A stretch of 64,000 bases of DNA from Robiginitalea marina (lineage in GTDB: Bacteria > Bacteroidota > Bacteroidia > Flavobacteriales > Flavobacteriaceae): assembly GCF_024006985.1 (NCBI RefSeq), contig NZ_JAMXIB010000005.1:124001-188000 (forward strand). Reading direction: 5' to 3'. Below, piece after piece: positions 45,129 through 52,537 of this stretch (positions within the stretch are counted from its first letter, which is position 1; each line of letters starts with the position of its first letter). Made by a program: the position numbers and the translations under genes. A model generated the notes under the pieces. The model saw only the letters and a program-made list of their open reading frames with translations. It did not search any database and was not told where the DNA came from.

Positions 45129-46125
45129 GCTTTTCCTTGCCTTTATCGCAACGGGGCTCCTTTTGGGGTGCCGCCCCGGGGATCTCCTCAGGGAACAGGT
45201 CTATCAGGGAGGTGCCCTGGGCACTTCCTATGCCATAAAATTGTATGCCCCCGGCACCATGGACCTCCAGCCCGGAATCGATTCCGTCTTCCGGGTGATC
45301 AACCAGTCGCTTTCCACCTACCTCCCCGATTCCGACATCAGCCGCATCAACCGGGGCGATACGACTGTGGCCGTGGACGCCCAGTTCCGGGAAGTCTTTG
45401 AGGCCTCCGGACTCATTTACCGGCGCACCGGCGGCTATTTTGACCCTACCGTGGGGGTGCTGGTGGACGCCTGGGGCTTTGGGCCGGGGCCGGCCCTTGA
45501 GATGGACAGCCTCCGGGCAGACAGCCTGTTGCAGTACGTCGGGTTCGACAAGGTCCGCCTTACCCCCGACCATCGGGTAGTGAAGCAGCGCCATGGCATC
45601 CGCCTCGATTTTAACGCCATCGCCAAAGGGTATGCCATTGACCGCCTGGCCGCTATGATCGAGAAGCAGGGCATTCGCGATTACCTGGTGGAAGTTGGGG
45701 GGGAGCTAAGGGCGCGGGGCGGCAACCTGGACAAAGGACAGGACTGGAGGGTGGGCATTGATGACCCGCAGGTGGAACAGGGCCGTGCCATCAAGCGGAT
45801 TATTGTGCTTGCAGACCAGTCGATGGCTTCCTCGGGCAATTACCGAAAATTTCGGATCGATTCCCTTACCGGGCAGAAGTACGTACACACCGTGGACCCC
45901 CATACGGGCTTTACCCGAAACGCCAACATCCTGGCGGCCACAGTACTGGCGCCAACCTGCATGGTGGCCGATGGCTACGCCACCGCCTTTATGGCCATGG
46001 ACCTGGAGGCTTCCCGCCAACTCCTGTCGGAAAGCCCCGAACTGGAGGGGTATCTCATCTATCTGGATGGGGAGGGGGAAACCCGCGAATTCATGACCCC
46101 GGGCTTCGAGGCCCTGTTGCGCTAA
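45106..46125 (+). CDS. apbE: FAD:protein FMN transferase ApbE, lipoprotein
   Basis: Mg2+-dependent flavinyltransferase (339 residues) that links FMN from FAD to Thr of NqrB and NqrC. Seen: lipoprotein signal ending TGLLLGC, substrate motif GALGTSYAIKL, DFNAIAKGYAIDR, VEVGGELRARG, HTVDPHTGF and the metal-binding VADGYATAFMAM. It acts on the outer side of the inner membrane, which fits the flavin sites of NqrB/C. Its ATG lies inside the preceding gene. Its stop overlaps the facing methyltransferase gene by 4 bases. Confidence 0.95.
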   Translation: MPALSKFRLFLAFIATGLLLGCRPGDLLREQVYQGGALGTSYAIKLYAPGTMDLQPGIDSVFRVINQSLSTYLPDSDISRINRGDTTVAVDAQFREVFEASGLIYRRTGGYFDPTVGVLVDAWGFGPGPALEMDSLRADSLLQYVGFDKVRLTPDHRVVKQRHGIRLDFNAIAKGYAIDRLAAMIEKQGIRDYLVEVGGELRARGGNLDKGQDWRVGIDDPQVEQGRAIKRIIVLADQSMASSGNYRKFRIDSLTGQKYVHTVDPHTGFTRNANILAATVLAPTCMVADGYATAFMAMDLEASRQLLSESPELEGYLIYLDGEGETREFMTPGFEALLR

Positions 46126-46904
46126 GGATTTGTTGCCGGGGGTTTAACCACCAGGGGGATAAGCTCTCCCGGGGCCAGGCGGTACCGGTCCACTTCTTCA
46201 GGGCTGAACTTTTTCGTGTAGTCTATGGCCTGCACCTGGAAGCCGGCCTCCCTGAGGAGGTCGAAATAATCCCTCCCGTAGACCCGAACGTGGTCGTATT
46301 GCCCAAAGATTTTGCGGCGTTCCTCCCGGTCGGTGATGCCGGGGTCTTCCAGGGTTTCTGCCCGCCCGAGGTCCTGGGGGACCTGGAAGATGCCCCAGCC
46401 CCCCGGCTTCATGACCCGCCGCAATTCGGCCAGCGCCCTGCGGTCGTCGGGGATATGTTCCAGGACGTGGTTGCAAAGGATCACATCGAAGGAGTGGTCT
46501 TCAAAAGGGAGGTCGCAAATATCGGCATGGACTTCGGCCAGGGGGGAATTCAGGTCTGTGGTGGTGTATTCAAGGTTTTTGCTGGCCCTGAAACGGTGAT
46601 AGAACGCCTGTTCCGGGGCAAAATGCAAGACGCGGAGCGGCCGGCTGAAAAAATCCGTTTCCCGTTGCAGGTAGAGCCAGAGCAGGCGGTGCCGTTCCAG
46701 GGAAAGGGTGGAAGGCGACAGCACATTTTCGCGGGGGGCCTCATGGCCATAGGGCAAAAAACTCCGGAAGGACCGTCCGTCAATAGGATCGGTATACCGG
46801 TTGCCCCGAAGCCAGAAGGCCAGCAAGGGGCGTACCCAGTAGCTCATCCGGATCAGGAGCGGACGGGGAACGAAGCGCAGGACCCATTTGAAGATTCGTT
46901 TCAC
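46122..46904 (-). CDS. Class I SAM-dependent methyltransferase, GTG start
   Basis: A 260-residue putative methyltransferase. A basic/hydrophobic N-terminal helix (residues 1-30) may associate with the membrane; the conserved LPYGHEAPRENVLSPSTLSL stretch precedes the Rossmann domain, with VLHFAPEQAFYHRF in place of the usual glycine-rich loop and a clear post-I region VILCNHVLEHIPDDRRALAE. The substrate is unknown. GTG 46904 is used because the residues after it match related proteins; the first in-frame ATG (46847) would remove them. It starts 15 bases after map. Confidence 0.8.
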   Translation of the reverse strand: MKRIFKWVLRFVPRPLLIRMSYWVRPLLAFWLRGNRYTDPIDGRSFRSFLPYGHEAPRENVLSPSTLSLERHRLLWLYLQRETDFFSRPLRVLHFAPEQAFYHRFRASKNLEYTTTDLNSPLAEVHADICDLPFEDHSFDVILCNHVLEHIPDDRRALAELRRVMKPGGWGIFQVPQDLGRAETLEDPGITDREERRKIFGQYDHVRVYGRDYFDLLREAGFQVQAIDYTKKFSPEEVDRYRLAPGELIPLVVKPPATNP

Positions 46905-46919
46905 AGGCGGTTTATAACC

Positions 46920-47738
46920 TCAGGAAGTTATGGGGTGTTGGCGGAATTCGGCTTCCTCATCGCTTGAGATGCCCAGGGCCTCATAAATATATCGAAAGGT
47001 GGAGAGCAGTTCGGGTTTGCCGTTGATCAGGGCCACGTTATGCTCGAAGTGGGCGCTGGGTTTCCCATCGGCGGTCAAGATGGTCCAGCCGTCCTTCAAT
47101 TGGCGGATGCGCCGGGTACCCATATTAATCATGGGCTCAATGGCCACAACCATCCCCTCCACGAACATCTTGCCCCGGCCCCGTTTGCCGTAGTTCGGCA
47201 TTTCGGGGGCTTCGTGCAGCTTTTTACCCAGGCCGTGCCCCACCAGCTCCCGCACCACCCCGTAGCCGTGGCTTTCGCAGTATTGCTGTATGGCGTATCC
47301 CACATCTCCCACGCGGTTTCCCGCCCGGAATTCCCGGATGCCGACATAAAGGGATTCCCGGGTTACCTGCAGCAATTTCCGGGTTTCGGGGGCGACTTCG
47401 CCCACTTCGAAGGTAAAGGCATGGTCGCCGTAATACCCGTTTTTAAGGCTGCCGCAGTCTACCGAAACAATATCGCCCTCCTTAAAGGGTTCGTCGGTGG
47501 GTATGCCGTGGACTACCTGGGCGTTTGGGCTGATGTTCAGGGTATTGGGGAAATCGTACATGCCCAGGAAACCGGGTGTGGCCCCCTGTTCCCTGATGAA
47601 TTCCTCCGCCAGCCGGTCGAGGTACAGGCCCGTAACCCCTGGTTTGATTTCAGAAGCCAGCATCCCCAGGGTCCTGGAGACCACCAGGGCGCTTTCCCGC
47701 ATCAGTTCAATCTCTTCGGCAGTTTTTGGATGGATCAT
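46920..47738 (-). CDS. map: Type I methionine aminopeptidase
   Basis: Cytoplasmic dimetal peptidase (272 residues) that removes the initiator methionine. Seen: VVHGIPTDEPFKEGDIVSVD with the first metal Asp, HAFTFEVGEV with the second, GHGLGKKLHEAPEMPNYG with the metal His, and the EPMINMG motif. ATG 47738 is chosen because it fits the family start (MIHPKTAEEIELM). The promoter box ends only 5 bases before it. Confidence 0.95.
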   Translation of the reverse strand: MIHPKTAEEIELMRESALVVSRTLGMLASEIKPGVTGLYLDRLAEEFIREQGATPGFLGMYDFPNTLNISPNAQVVHGIPTDEPFKEGDIVSVDCGSLKNGYYGDHAFTFEVGEVAPETRKLLQVTRESLYVGIREFRAGNRVGDVGYAIQQYCESHGYGVVRELVGHGLGKKLHEAPEMPNYGKRGRGKMFVEGMVVAIEPMINMGTRRIRQLKDGWTILTADGKPSAHFEHNVALINGKPELLSTFRYIYEALGISSDEEAEFRQHPITS

Positions 47739-47743
47739 GGGCG

Positions 47744-47751
47744 CAAAGATA
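47744..47751 (-). promoter_or_regulatory. TAnnTTTG promoter box for map, almost at the start codon
   Basis: TATCTTTG on the minus strand with 5 bases between the box and the map ATG, implying a leaderless or very short leader transcript. Confidence 0.55.
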
Positions 47752-47793
47752 CGACAGAAAGTGCAACTGGCCAGCCCGGGCCACGGGGCGGGG

Positions 47794-48345
47794 TCAGTCC
47801 CAGTCGTAGGGGTTCTGGTAGGGCTCCCCACTGAGGATTTTCAGCATATCGGATTCCAGGTCTTCAATGGCATACTCCACAATGCGGTTGAGTTCCTCCC
47901 CATCCCGGTAGAAAATAAGGGTGGGCACATTGATGATGTCATACCCCTCTTCCTCGTGCAGGGGGGTGGTTTTCTCCCGGCTCAGGACGATGACCTCCAC
48001 TTCCTGTCGGGGGTAACCGGCCTGTTCCAGGACTTTGATCAGCCTGGGTACCAGCAGCCGGCTGTCTTTACACCAGGTGGCCGCGAAGACCCGGATCTGC
48101 ACCCCTTCCAGCAGGGGTTTCAGGGCGTTGATTTTTTCAGGGGCGGGTTGGGCCGCTTCGTAATTCGGGCGGAACCAGGCGTCGAAGGGCGGGTTACTGA
48201 GGGAATCGAGGCTGGCGGTCCCCACGAGCATCACCGTTTCCCCGTCGGGCAGGCGAACAGCGGTATGTTTGGGCTTTTCGGCACAGGCGATCGCCAACAG
48301 GAGGGCACTCACCACGGCGGCCAGTGGTTTCAGGAAGGGTTTCAT
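47794..48345 (-). CDS. Thioredoxin-like lipoprotein with CxxS active site
   Basis: A 183-residue exported protein. The signal peptide ends in lipobox LAIAC (C21). A thioredoxin fold follows, with the active-site segment ATWCKDSRL (C92 to S95), so the second redox cysteine is replaced by serine, and a cis-proline region INVPTLIFYRDGEELNRIV. A CxxS site usually means a monothiol exchange or isomerase-like role rather than full disulfide reduction. It lies 4 bases after gpmI and is probably co-transcribed. Confidence 0.82.
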   Translation of the reverse strand: MKPFLKPLAAVVSALLLAIACAEKPKHTAVRLPDGETVMLVGTASLDSLSNPPFDAWFRPNYEAAQPAPEKINALKPLLEGVQIRVFAATWCKDSRLLVPRLIKVLEQAGYPRQEVEVIVLSREKTTPLHEEEGYDIINVPTLIFYRDGEELNRIVEYAIEDLESDMLKILSGEPYQNPYDWD

Positions 48346-48349
48346 AAGG

Positions 48350-49867
48350 CTACAGGAGGGATTTTTGCGTCATGACTGCGGGTTGGGGGATGCCCATGAT
48401 TTCCAGGATGGTGGGGGCGATGTCGCCCAGTACCCCGGGCCGGATGCTTTTGCGGTCCGGATCGACCAGGATCAGCGGGACCGGGTTGGTGGTATGGGCT
48501 GTGTTTGGGCTGCCGTCGGGGTTAATCATGGTATCGCAGTTCCCGTGGTCTGCTATGACCAGGGTGGTGTACCCGTGCTCCAGGGCGGTTTCAACCACGT
48601 CATGGGCGCAGCGGTCGACAGTTTCGCAGGCCTTGATGGCCGCAGGCATACTGCCCGTGTGGCCTACCATGTCGGGGTTGGCAAAGTTCAGGCAGACAAA
48701 GTCGGCCGATTCCCTTTCCAATTCGGGTACAATGGCATCCCGCACCTCATAGGCGCTCATTTCCGGTTTCAGGTCGTAGGTGGCCACCTTAGGGGAAGGG
48801 CAGAGGATCCGCTGTTCCCCTTCGAAAGGGACTTCCCGGCCGCCATTGAAAAAGAAGGTCACGTGGGGGTATTTTTCCGTCTCTGCAATCCGGATCTGTT
48901 TTTTCCCCGCCCGGGAAATCACCTCGCCCAGGGTTTCCCTGATATTTTCTTTGTCATAGACCACCCTGACATCCCGGAAGGTATCGTCGTAATTGGTCAT
49001 GGTAACATAGTACAGCTCCAGGGGCTTCATCCCCTGTTCAGGGAACGCTTCCTGGCTCAGGGCCTGGGTAAGTTCCCGGCCCCGGTCGGTGCGGAAATTG
49101 AAGAAAATGACCACATCCCCGTCCCTGAGGGTAGCCAGGGGGTCGCCCGCAGGCCCTGTGACCACAACAGGCTTGATGAATTCATCCGTCACCCCGTTTC
49201 CATAACTTTCCTCCAGGGCGGCTACGGGGTCCCCGGTGGGAGTCCCCTTCCCATGGACCAGCAGGTCGTAGGCGAGCTTTACCCTTTCCCATCGTTTATC
49301 CCGATCCATGGCGTAGTACCGCCCGATGATGGACGCGAGCCGGCACGGCTTATCCTGGCAATAGGCCATCAGGTCGGCAACAAAACCCCGGCCGCTCTTT
49401 GGGTCCACATCCCGGCCATCCGTAAAGGCGTGCACAAAGGATTGGGCCACCCCGCTTGCTGCTGCAGCCGCGATAAGACCCTTCAGATGCTCTGTATGGC
49501 TGTGTACCCCGCCATCGCTCAAAAGCCCCAGGAAATGGACGGGCTTTGAGTGTTCCCGGGCATAGGCAAAAGCCTCCTGGAGCGTCGGTTCGTCTTTCAG
49601 GGTGTTTTCGCGGATGGCCTTGTTGATGCGGGCCAGGTCCTGGTAGACAATCCGTCCGGCCCCCAGGTTCATGTGGCCCACTTCGGAGTTGCCCATCTGC
49701 CCCTCCGGCAGGCCCACGTTCATCCCGTCGGTCAGCAGGGTGGCATTAGGGTACTTTTTATAAAGGGAGTCCATGAAGGGGGTATGGGCCTGCGCTATGG
49801 CGGAAACCTTGGGGTCGGGGGACTTACCCCAACCATCTAAAATCATCAAAACCACTTTCTTGTTCAT
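48350..49867 (-). CDS. gpmI: 2,3-bisphosphoglycerate-independent phosphoglycerate mutase
   Basis: Mn2+-dependent glycolytic mutase (505 residues) of the alkaline phosphatase superfamily, interconverting 3- and 2-phosphoglycerate. Seen: metal motif LMILDGWGKS, phosphoserine site QMGNSEVGHMNLGAG (S61), VHAFTDGRDVDPKSG, and the C-terminal metal site VIADHGNCDTM. Length is standard. A promoter box lies 22 bases upstream. It is the first gene of a pair with the thioredoxin-like lipoprotein. Confidence 0.97.
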   Translation of the reverse strand: MNKKVVLMILDGWGKSPDPKVSAIAQAHTPFMDSLYKKYPNATLLTDGMNVGLPEGQMGNSEVGHMNLGAGRIVYQDLARINKAIRENTLKDEPTLQEAFAYAREHSKPVHFLGLLSDGGVHSHTEHLKGLIAAAAASGVAQSFVHAFTDGRDVDPKSGRGFVADLMAYCQDKPCRLASIIGRYYAMDRDKRWERVKLAYDLLVHGKGTPTGDPVAALEESYGNGVTDEFIKPVVVTGPAGDPLATLRDGDVVIFFNFRTDRGRELTQALSQEAFPEQGMKPLELYYVTMTNYDDTFRDVRVVYDKENIRETLGEVISRAGKKQIRIAETEKYPHVTFFFNGGREVPFEGEQRILCPSPKVATYDLKPEMSAYEVRDAIVPELERESADFVCLNFANPDMVGHTGSMPAAIKACETVDRCAHDVVETALEHGYTTLVIADHGNCDTMINPDGSPNTAHTTNPVPLILVDPDRKSIRPGVLGDIAPTILEIMGIPQPAVMTQKSLL

Positions 49868-49889
49868 GGGTCGGAGTATTATCAGGATT

Positions 49890-49897
49890 CAAAAATA
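49890..49897 (-). promoter_or_regulatory. TAnnTTTG promoter box for gpmI
   Basis: TATTTTTG on the minus strand, 22 bases before the gpmI ATG. Confidence 0.6.
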
Positions 49898-50010
49898 ACA
49901 GGAATTGTGCAGGTTTGCCAGTAATGGACCCAATTTTGGGAAGGGCGTGGGCCTTGCCGTCCGGGAAAGGGCGTTAAAAAAGGCGGAGGGGTGGGCTATG
50001 GAGGGTGTTC

Positions 50011-50023
50011 ATCAATCAAAAAA
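50011..50023. repeat. Intergenic 13-base motif, copy 3 of 3
   Basis: ATCAATCAAAAAA, identical to copies at 3040-3052 and 16889-16901. Here it merges into the T-tract side of the terminator at 50018-50053. Confidence 0.5.
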
Positions 50024-50053
50024 GGACCCTGGCCGAAACCGGGGTCCTTTTTT
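50018..50053. terminator. Strong bidirectional terminator downstream of the DUF6747 gene
   Basis: A 12-bp perfect stem AAAAAAGGACCC / GGGTCCTTTTTT, extendable by three pairs, with A and T tracts on both sides. It lies 36 bases after the stop of the DUF6747-like gene and upstream of gpmI. Confidence 0.9.
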
Positions 50054-50088
50054 AGTATTCCTGCGGGGCTATCTGCAGCAGGGCTATG

Positions 50089-50256
50089 TCAGAATTCAAA
50101 GCCGGTAAATGCCCGGTAAAAAAAGGCATAGATGGCCATGGTGATCATCAGGGCACAGAACAGGGAATACGCCTTGAGCAGATACACCACATAGGTGGGC
50201 TTGCAGTTGTCAAAGGCGTGCAGGTACAGGTTTTTAAAGTGGATCAGGGTTCCCAT
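50089..50256 (-). CDS. DUF6747-like small membrane protein
   Basis: A 55-residue protein translated by hand from ATG 50256 to TGA 50089; it is too short for usual cut-offs. It begins MGTLIHFKNLYLHAFDNCKP, has one hydrophobic segment (AYSLFCALMITMAIYAFFY) and ends RAFTGFEF. The sequence matches the style of DUF6747 proteins of Flavobacteriaceae. Presumed single-pass membrane protein; function unknown. It has its own promoter box, a leader of about 75 bases with two direct repeats, and a strong terminator, so it is an independent unit. Confidence 0.8.
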   Translation of the reverse strand: MGTLIHFKNLYLHAFDNCKPTYVVYLLKAYSLFCALMITMAIYAFFYRAFTGFEF

Positions 50257-50267
50257 ATAGTGTCTTT

Positions 50268-50299
50268 AAGGGGTTAAAGCCAAGCTATAAGGGGTTAAA
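50268..50299. repeat. Two direct repeats in the leader of the DUF6747-like gene
   Basis: AAGGGGTTAAA occurs at 50268-50278 and again at 50289-50299, exactly 21 bases apart, about two helical turns. They lie between the promoter box and the start codon of the small gene. Confidence 0.6.
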
Positions 50300-50335
50300 T
50301 CTAACCGGTTCGGATTTGGGGGGACAACTAAAGTA

Positions 50336-50343
50336 CAAAAATA
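50336..50343 (-). promoter_or_regulatory. TAnnTTTG promoter box for the DUF6747-like gene
   Basis: TATTTTTG on the minus strand, 79 bases before ATG 50256. The rest of 50344-50531 shows no gene or clear signal. Confidence 0.5.
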
Positions 50344-50531
50344 TCCCGGTCTGCCCCCAATGCCGCACAGGCTTTCGACCTAAGTGCGGTATTTCCCGAT
50401 AGCTGCACAAATAGGCACGAAGCGGCCATCAGGGCAAAGGCTGTATCGGCCCGCGGGGAACGCGGTGTCGTTTCGGGCTTCTTCCCGCCATATCCGGAAA
50501 AAGAAATGCCGTTGAAAATGGCAAAGGCTCC

Positions 50532-51263
50532 CTAAAGCAATTCCGGGTTGATGTCGAGGATGTTATCGGTGATGTACGACCGGATAAAACCAGTGGTCAG
50601 GTACTCGCTCCCAAGGAAGTCGTCCCCTTCCAGGATCCGCAGGATATTCATCTTGCGGAAGTCGGAAAGCATGGGGACCGACAGGGGGGCGTAGCTGTAA
50701 TGCCAGGGTTCGTACCTGAAGCCGCGCCGGCGGGGGTTGTTGGTGTAGACCAGGTAAAACCCGTAGGTGTTGGCGTGTTCTTCCATCCACTTACGGAAGT
50801 CTTCGAAGGGGCCCCCGTCTTCGAATTTTTCAGGGTCCAGCACATCGCCGGAGGCCGGTTTTGAGTCGTCGATCAGGTCGGCATCGGTACCCCAATGATG
50901 CCTGCTGGTGCCGGGGATGGTGGAATATTCCACGATTTTGTCAATAGCCTCGAGAGGTTCCATCCCCTCTTCGGTATAGGCCAGGTATTTTTGCTCAAAG
51001 ATGGTCCTTTGGCGGTCATAACTGCGATAGCTGCTGACCACCTTGAGGCTGATCCCATCCTGGTAGGCAGCTTTTTTCATTTCCAAAAAAGCGTCGTGCG
51101 CTTCTTTCCTCAGGTTGATCCCCTCCCCATACAGGTCCAGGTCGGCTTTTCCCGTAAGTTCCTCCACGGTAAACTCGCGCTGCGCGGCCCACAGGGGAAA
51201 GGCAGGGAGGCCCAGGGCCAGCCCGCTGAGGCCGCTGTTCTTAAGAAATTTTCTTCGCTTCAT
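50532..51263 (-). CDS. M15-family D-alanyl-D-alanine carboxypeptidase (VanY-like) with Tat-type signal
   Basis: A 243-residue exported zinc peptidase acting on peptidoglycan stems. Seen: N-terminal RRKFLK followed by a hydrophobic stretch, which fits a twin-arginine signal; VVSSYRSYDRQ; zinc motif SRHHWGTDADL (SxHxxGxAxD type) and EPWHYSY (ExxH). ATG 51263 gives the signal peptide directly; the longer frame does not. It stands alone on the minus strand between regions without genes. Confidence 0.88.
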   Translation of the reverse strand: MKRRKFLKNSGLSGLALGLPAFPLWAAQREFTVEELTGKADLDLYGEGINLRKEAHDAFLEMKKAAYQDGISLKVVSSYRSYDRQRTIFEQKYLAYTEEGMEPLEAIDKIVEYSTIPGTSRHHWGTDADLIDDSKPASGDVLDPEKFEDGGPFEDFRKWMEEHANTYGFYLVYTNNPRRRGFRYEPWHYSYAPLSVPMLSDFRKMNILRILEGDDFLGSEYLTTGFIRSYITDNILDINPELL

Positions 51264-51397
51264 TCCTAAAGGTTTATTATCCGGCCCTGTCCTTCGGGCA
51301 GGGCCCTTTCCGGGTCCCGGGCCCATGCATCCTGCTCGGCCTCCCGAAGGTATGAAAAATGCCGGAAAACAAAACCGGATACTTTCGTGTCGGCCCC

Positions 51398-52537
51398 TTA
51401 ACGGTCCAGATAAAGGAATCCCTGGTATTCCAGGCCGAGGTCCAGCAGTTGCACCAGGTAGAAATACACCCCTTCCGGAAGGCCTGCTTCCCGGTTGACC
51501 ACCAGGCCGTCCACATTGGCTACGCCGTCGAATTCGTTGGTATAGTTTTGCCGCTCGAATACTTTCAGCCCCCTCCGGTCGAAGATCTGGAGGAGGTTGT
51601 TGGGCGAATTGGCTAGCGCTTCAATCACCAGCACATCGTTGATCCCGTCCCCGTTGGGGCTTAGGAAAAAATTGTCGAGGGTGAGCAATTCCTCTGGTTC
51701 TGCCAGACTACCGAAGGTGATCACCTCAAAGGCATCCGGTACGATAGGCTCCGAAAGGGCAAACCCGTTCTGCAGGTCGCCGGCCACCGAGCGGGTACCC
51801 AGGGGCTCCCACCTCCCGGCGGCTTTGCTCCAGCCCACCAGTACGATGCCCGATACCGTTTCGGCCAGGGCCCCCAGGTTGCTGTTTGGGTTCCAGGTGA
51901 GGGTGACCTGCCCGGTGTTTCCGCCTTCCAGCCTCCAGAATTCAGCAGTAGATATGGCAGCCAGGGTCCTCGGCAGCAGGTCGGTGCGAAAGGGGGGAAA
52001 GGCACTGGGGTTATTGGGGTCTTCCCGGAAGTATGCGCATTTGGCCAAAGGAAACGTTTCCCCCTCCAGGGTCAGGCGCCGGTATTCGGAGGCATCCCCC
52101 ACGGGGAAGACCATCCGGTTCTGGTTGATCGCCAGGGCGTATCCGTTTACTTTGGACGCATTGCCGGCTCCATTCACAGCGGCCTGTTGCAGCAGGGCCA
52201 CGTACCTTTCGGGCAGGGATTTGTCGGTAACGAAATCGCCCTCGAAAAAATCCAGGGCGTTGGCCACGCTGAAGGAGGTCTCTACATCCACAAAGCGGTC
52301 GAGGAATATTTCCACGTCGTAAAATACCGGGGCGAAATCCCCCGAGACCCGGATCAGGTCCGCCCCGTAAAAGCCTACCCGGCCCGCCTCTTGCTCAAAG
52401 GGCGCCTGGTTGATAAAGCTGGTAAAGAGCCCTACCTCAGCGCCTTCGTGCAACTGCATGCCACCGTAGTGCTGCAGGGCGGGTTGGGCAGAAGCAAGCC
52501 CCCAAAAGGTTAAAAATAAAAGGGTTAAACTTCTCAT
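51398..52537 (-). CDS. Exported protein with T9SS type B C-terminal sorting domain
   Basis: A 379-residue protein with a signal peptide (LLFLTFWGLASA), a central part with no recognised domain (residues about 20-280) and a C-terminal gliding motility-associated, type B sorting domain starting NFFLSPNGDGINDVLVIEAL and ending LEYQGFLYLDR. It would be exported by the T9SS to the cell surface. Its ATG abuts the stop of the upstream fibre-like gene (TAG-ATG, no gap), so the two are translationally coupled and probably work together. Confidence 0.85.
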   Translation of the reverse strand: MRSLTLLFLTFWGLASAQPALQHYGGMQLHEGAEVGLFTSFINQAPFEQEAGRVGFYGADLIRVSGDFAPVFYDVEIFLDRFVDVETSFSVANALDFFEGDFVTDKSLPERYVALLQQAAVNGAGNASKVNGYALAINQNRMVFPVGDASEYRRLTLEGETFPLAKCAYFREDPNNPSAFPPFRTDLLPRTLAAISTAEFWRLEGGNTGQVTLTWNPNSNLGALAETVSGIVLVGWSKAAGRWEPLGTRSVAGDLQNGFALSEPIVPDAFEVITFGSLAEPEELLTLDNFFLSPNGDGINDVLVIEALANSPNNLLQIFDRRGLKVFERQNYTNEFDGVANVDGLVVNREAGLPEGVYFYLVQLLDLGLEYQGFLYLDR

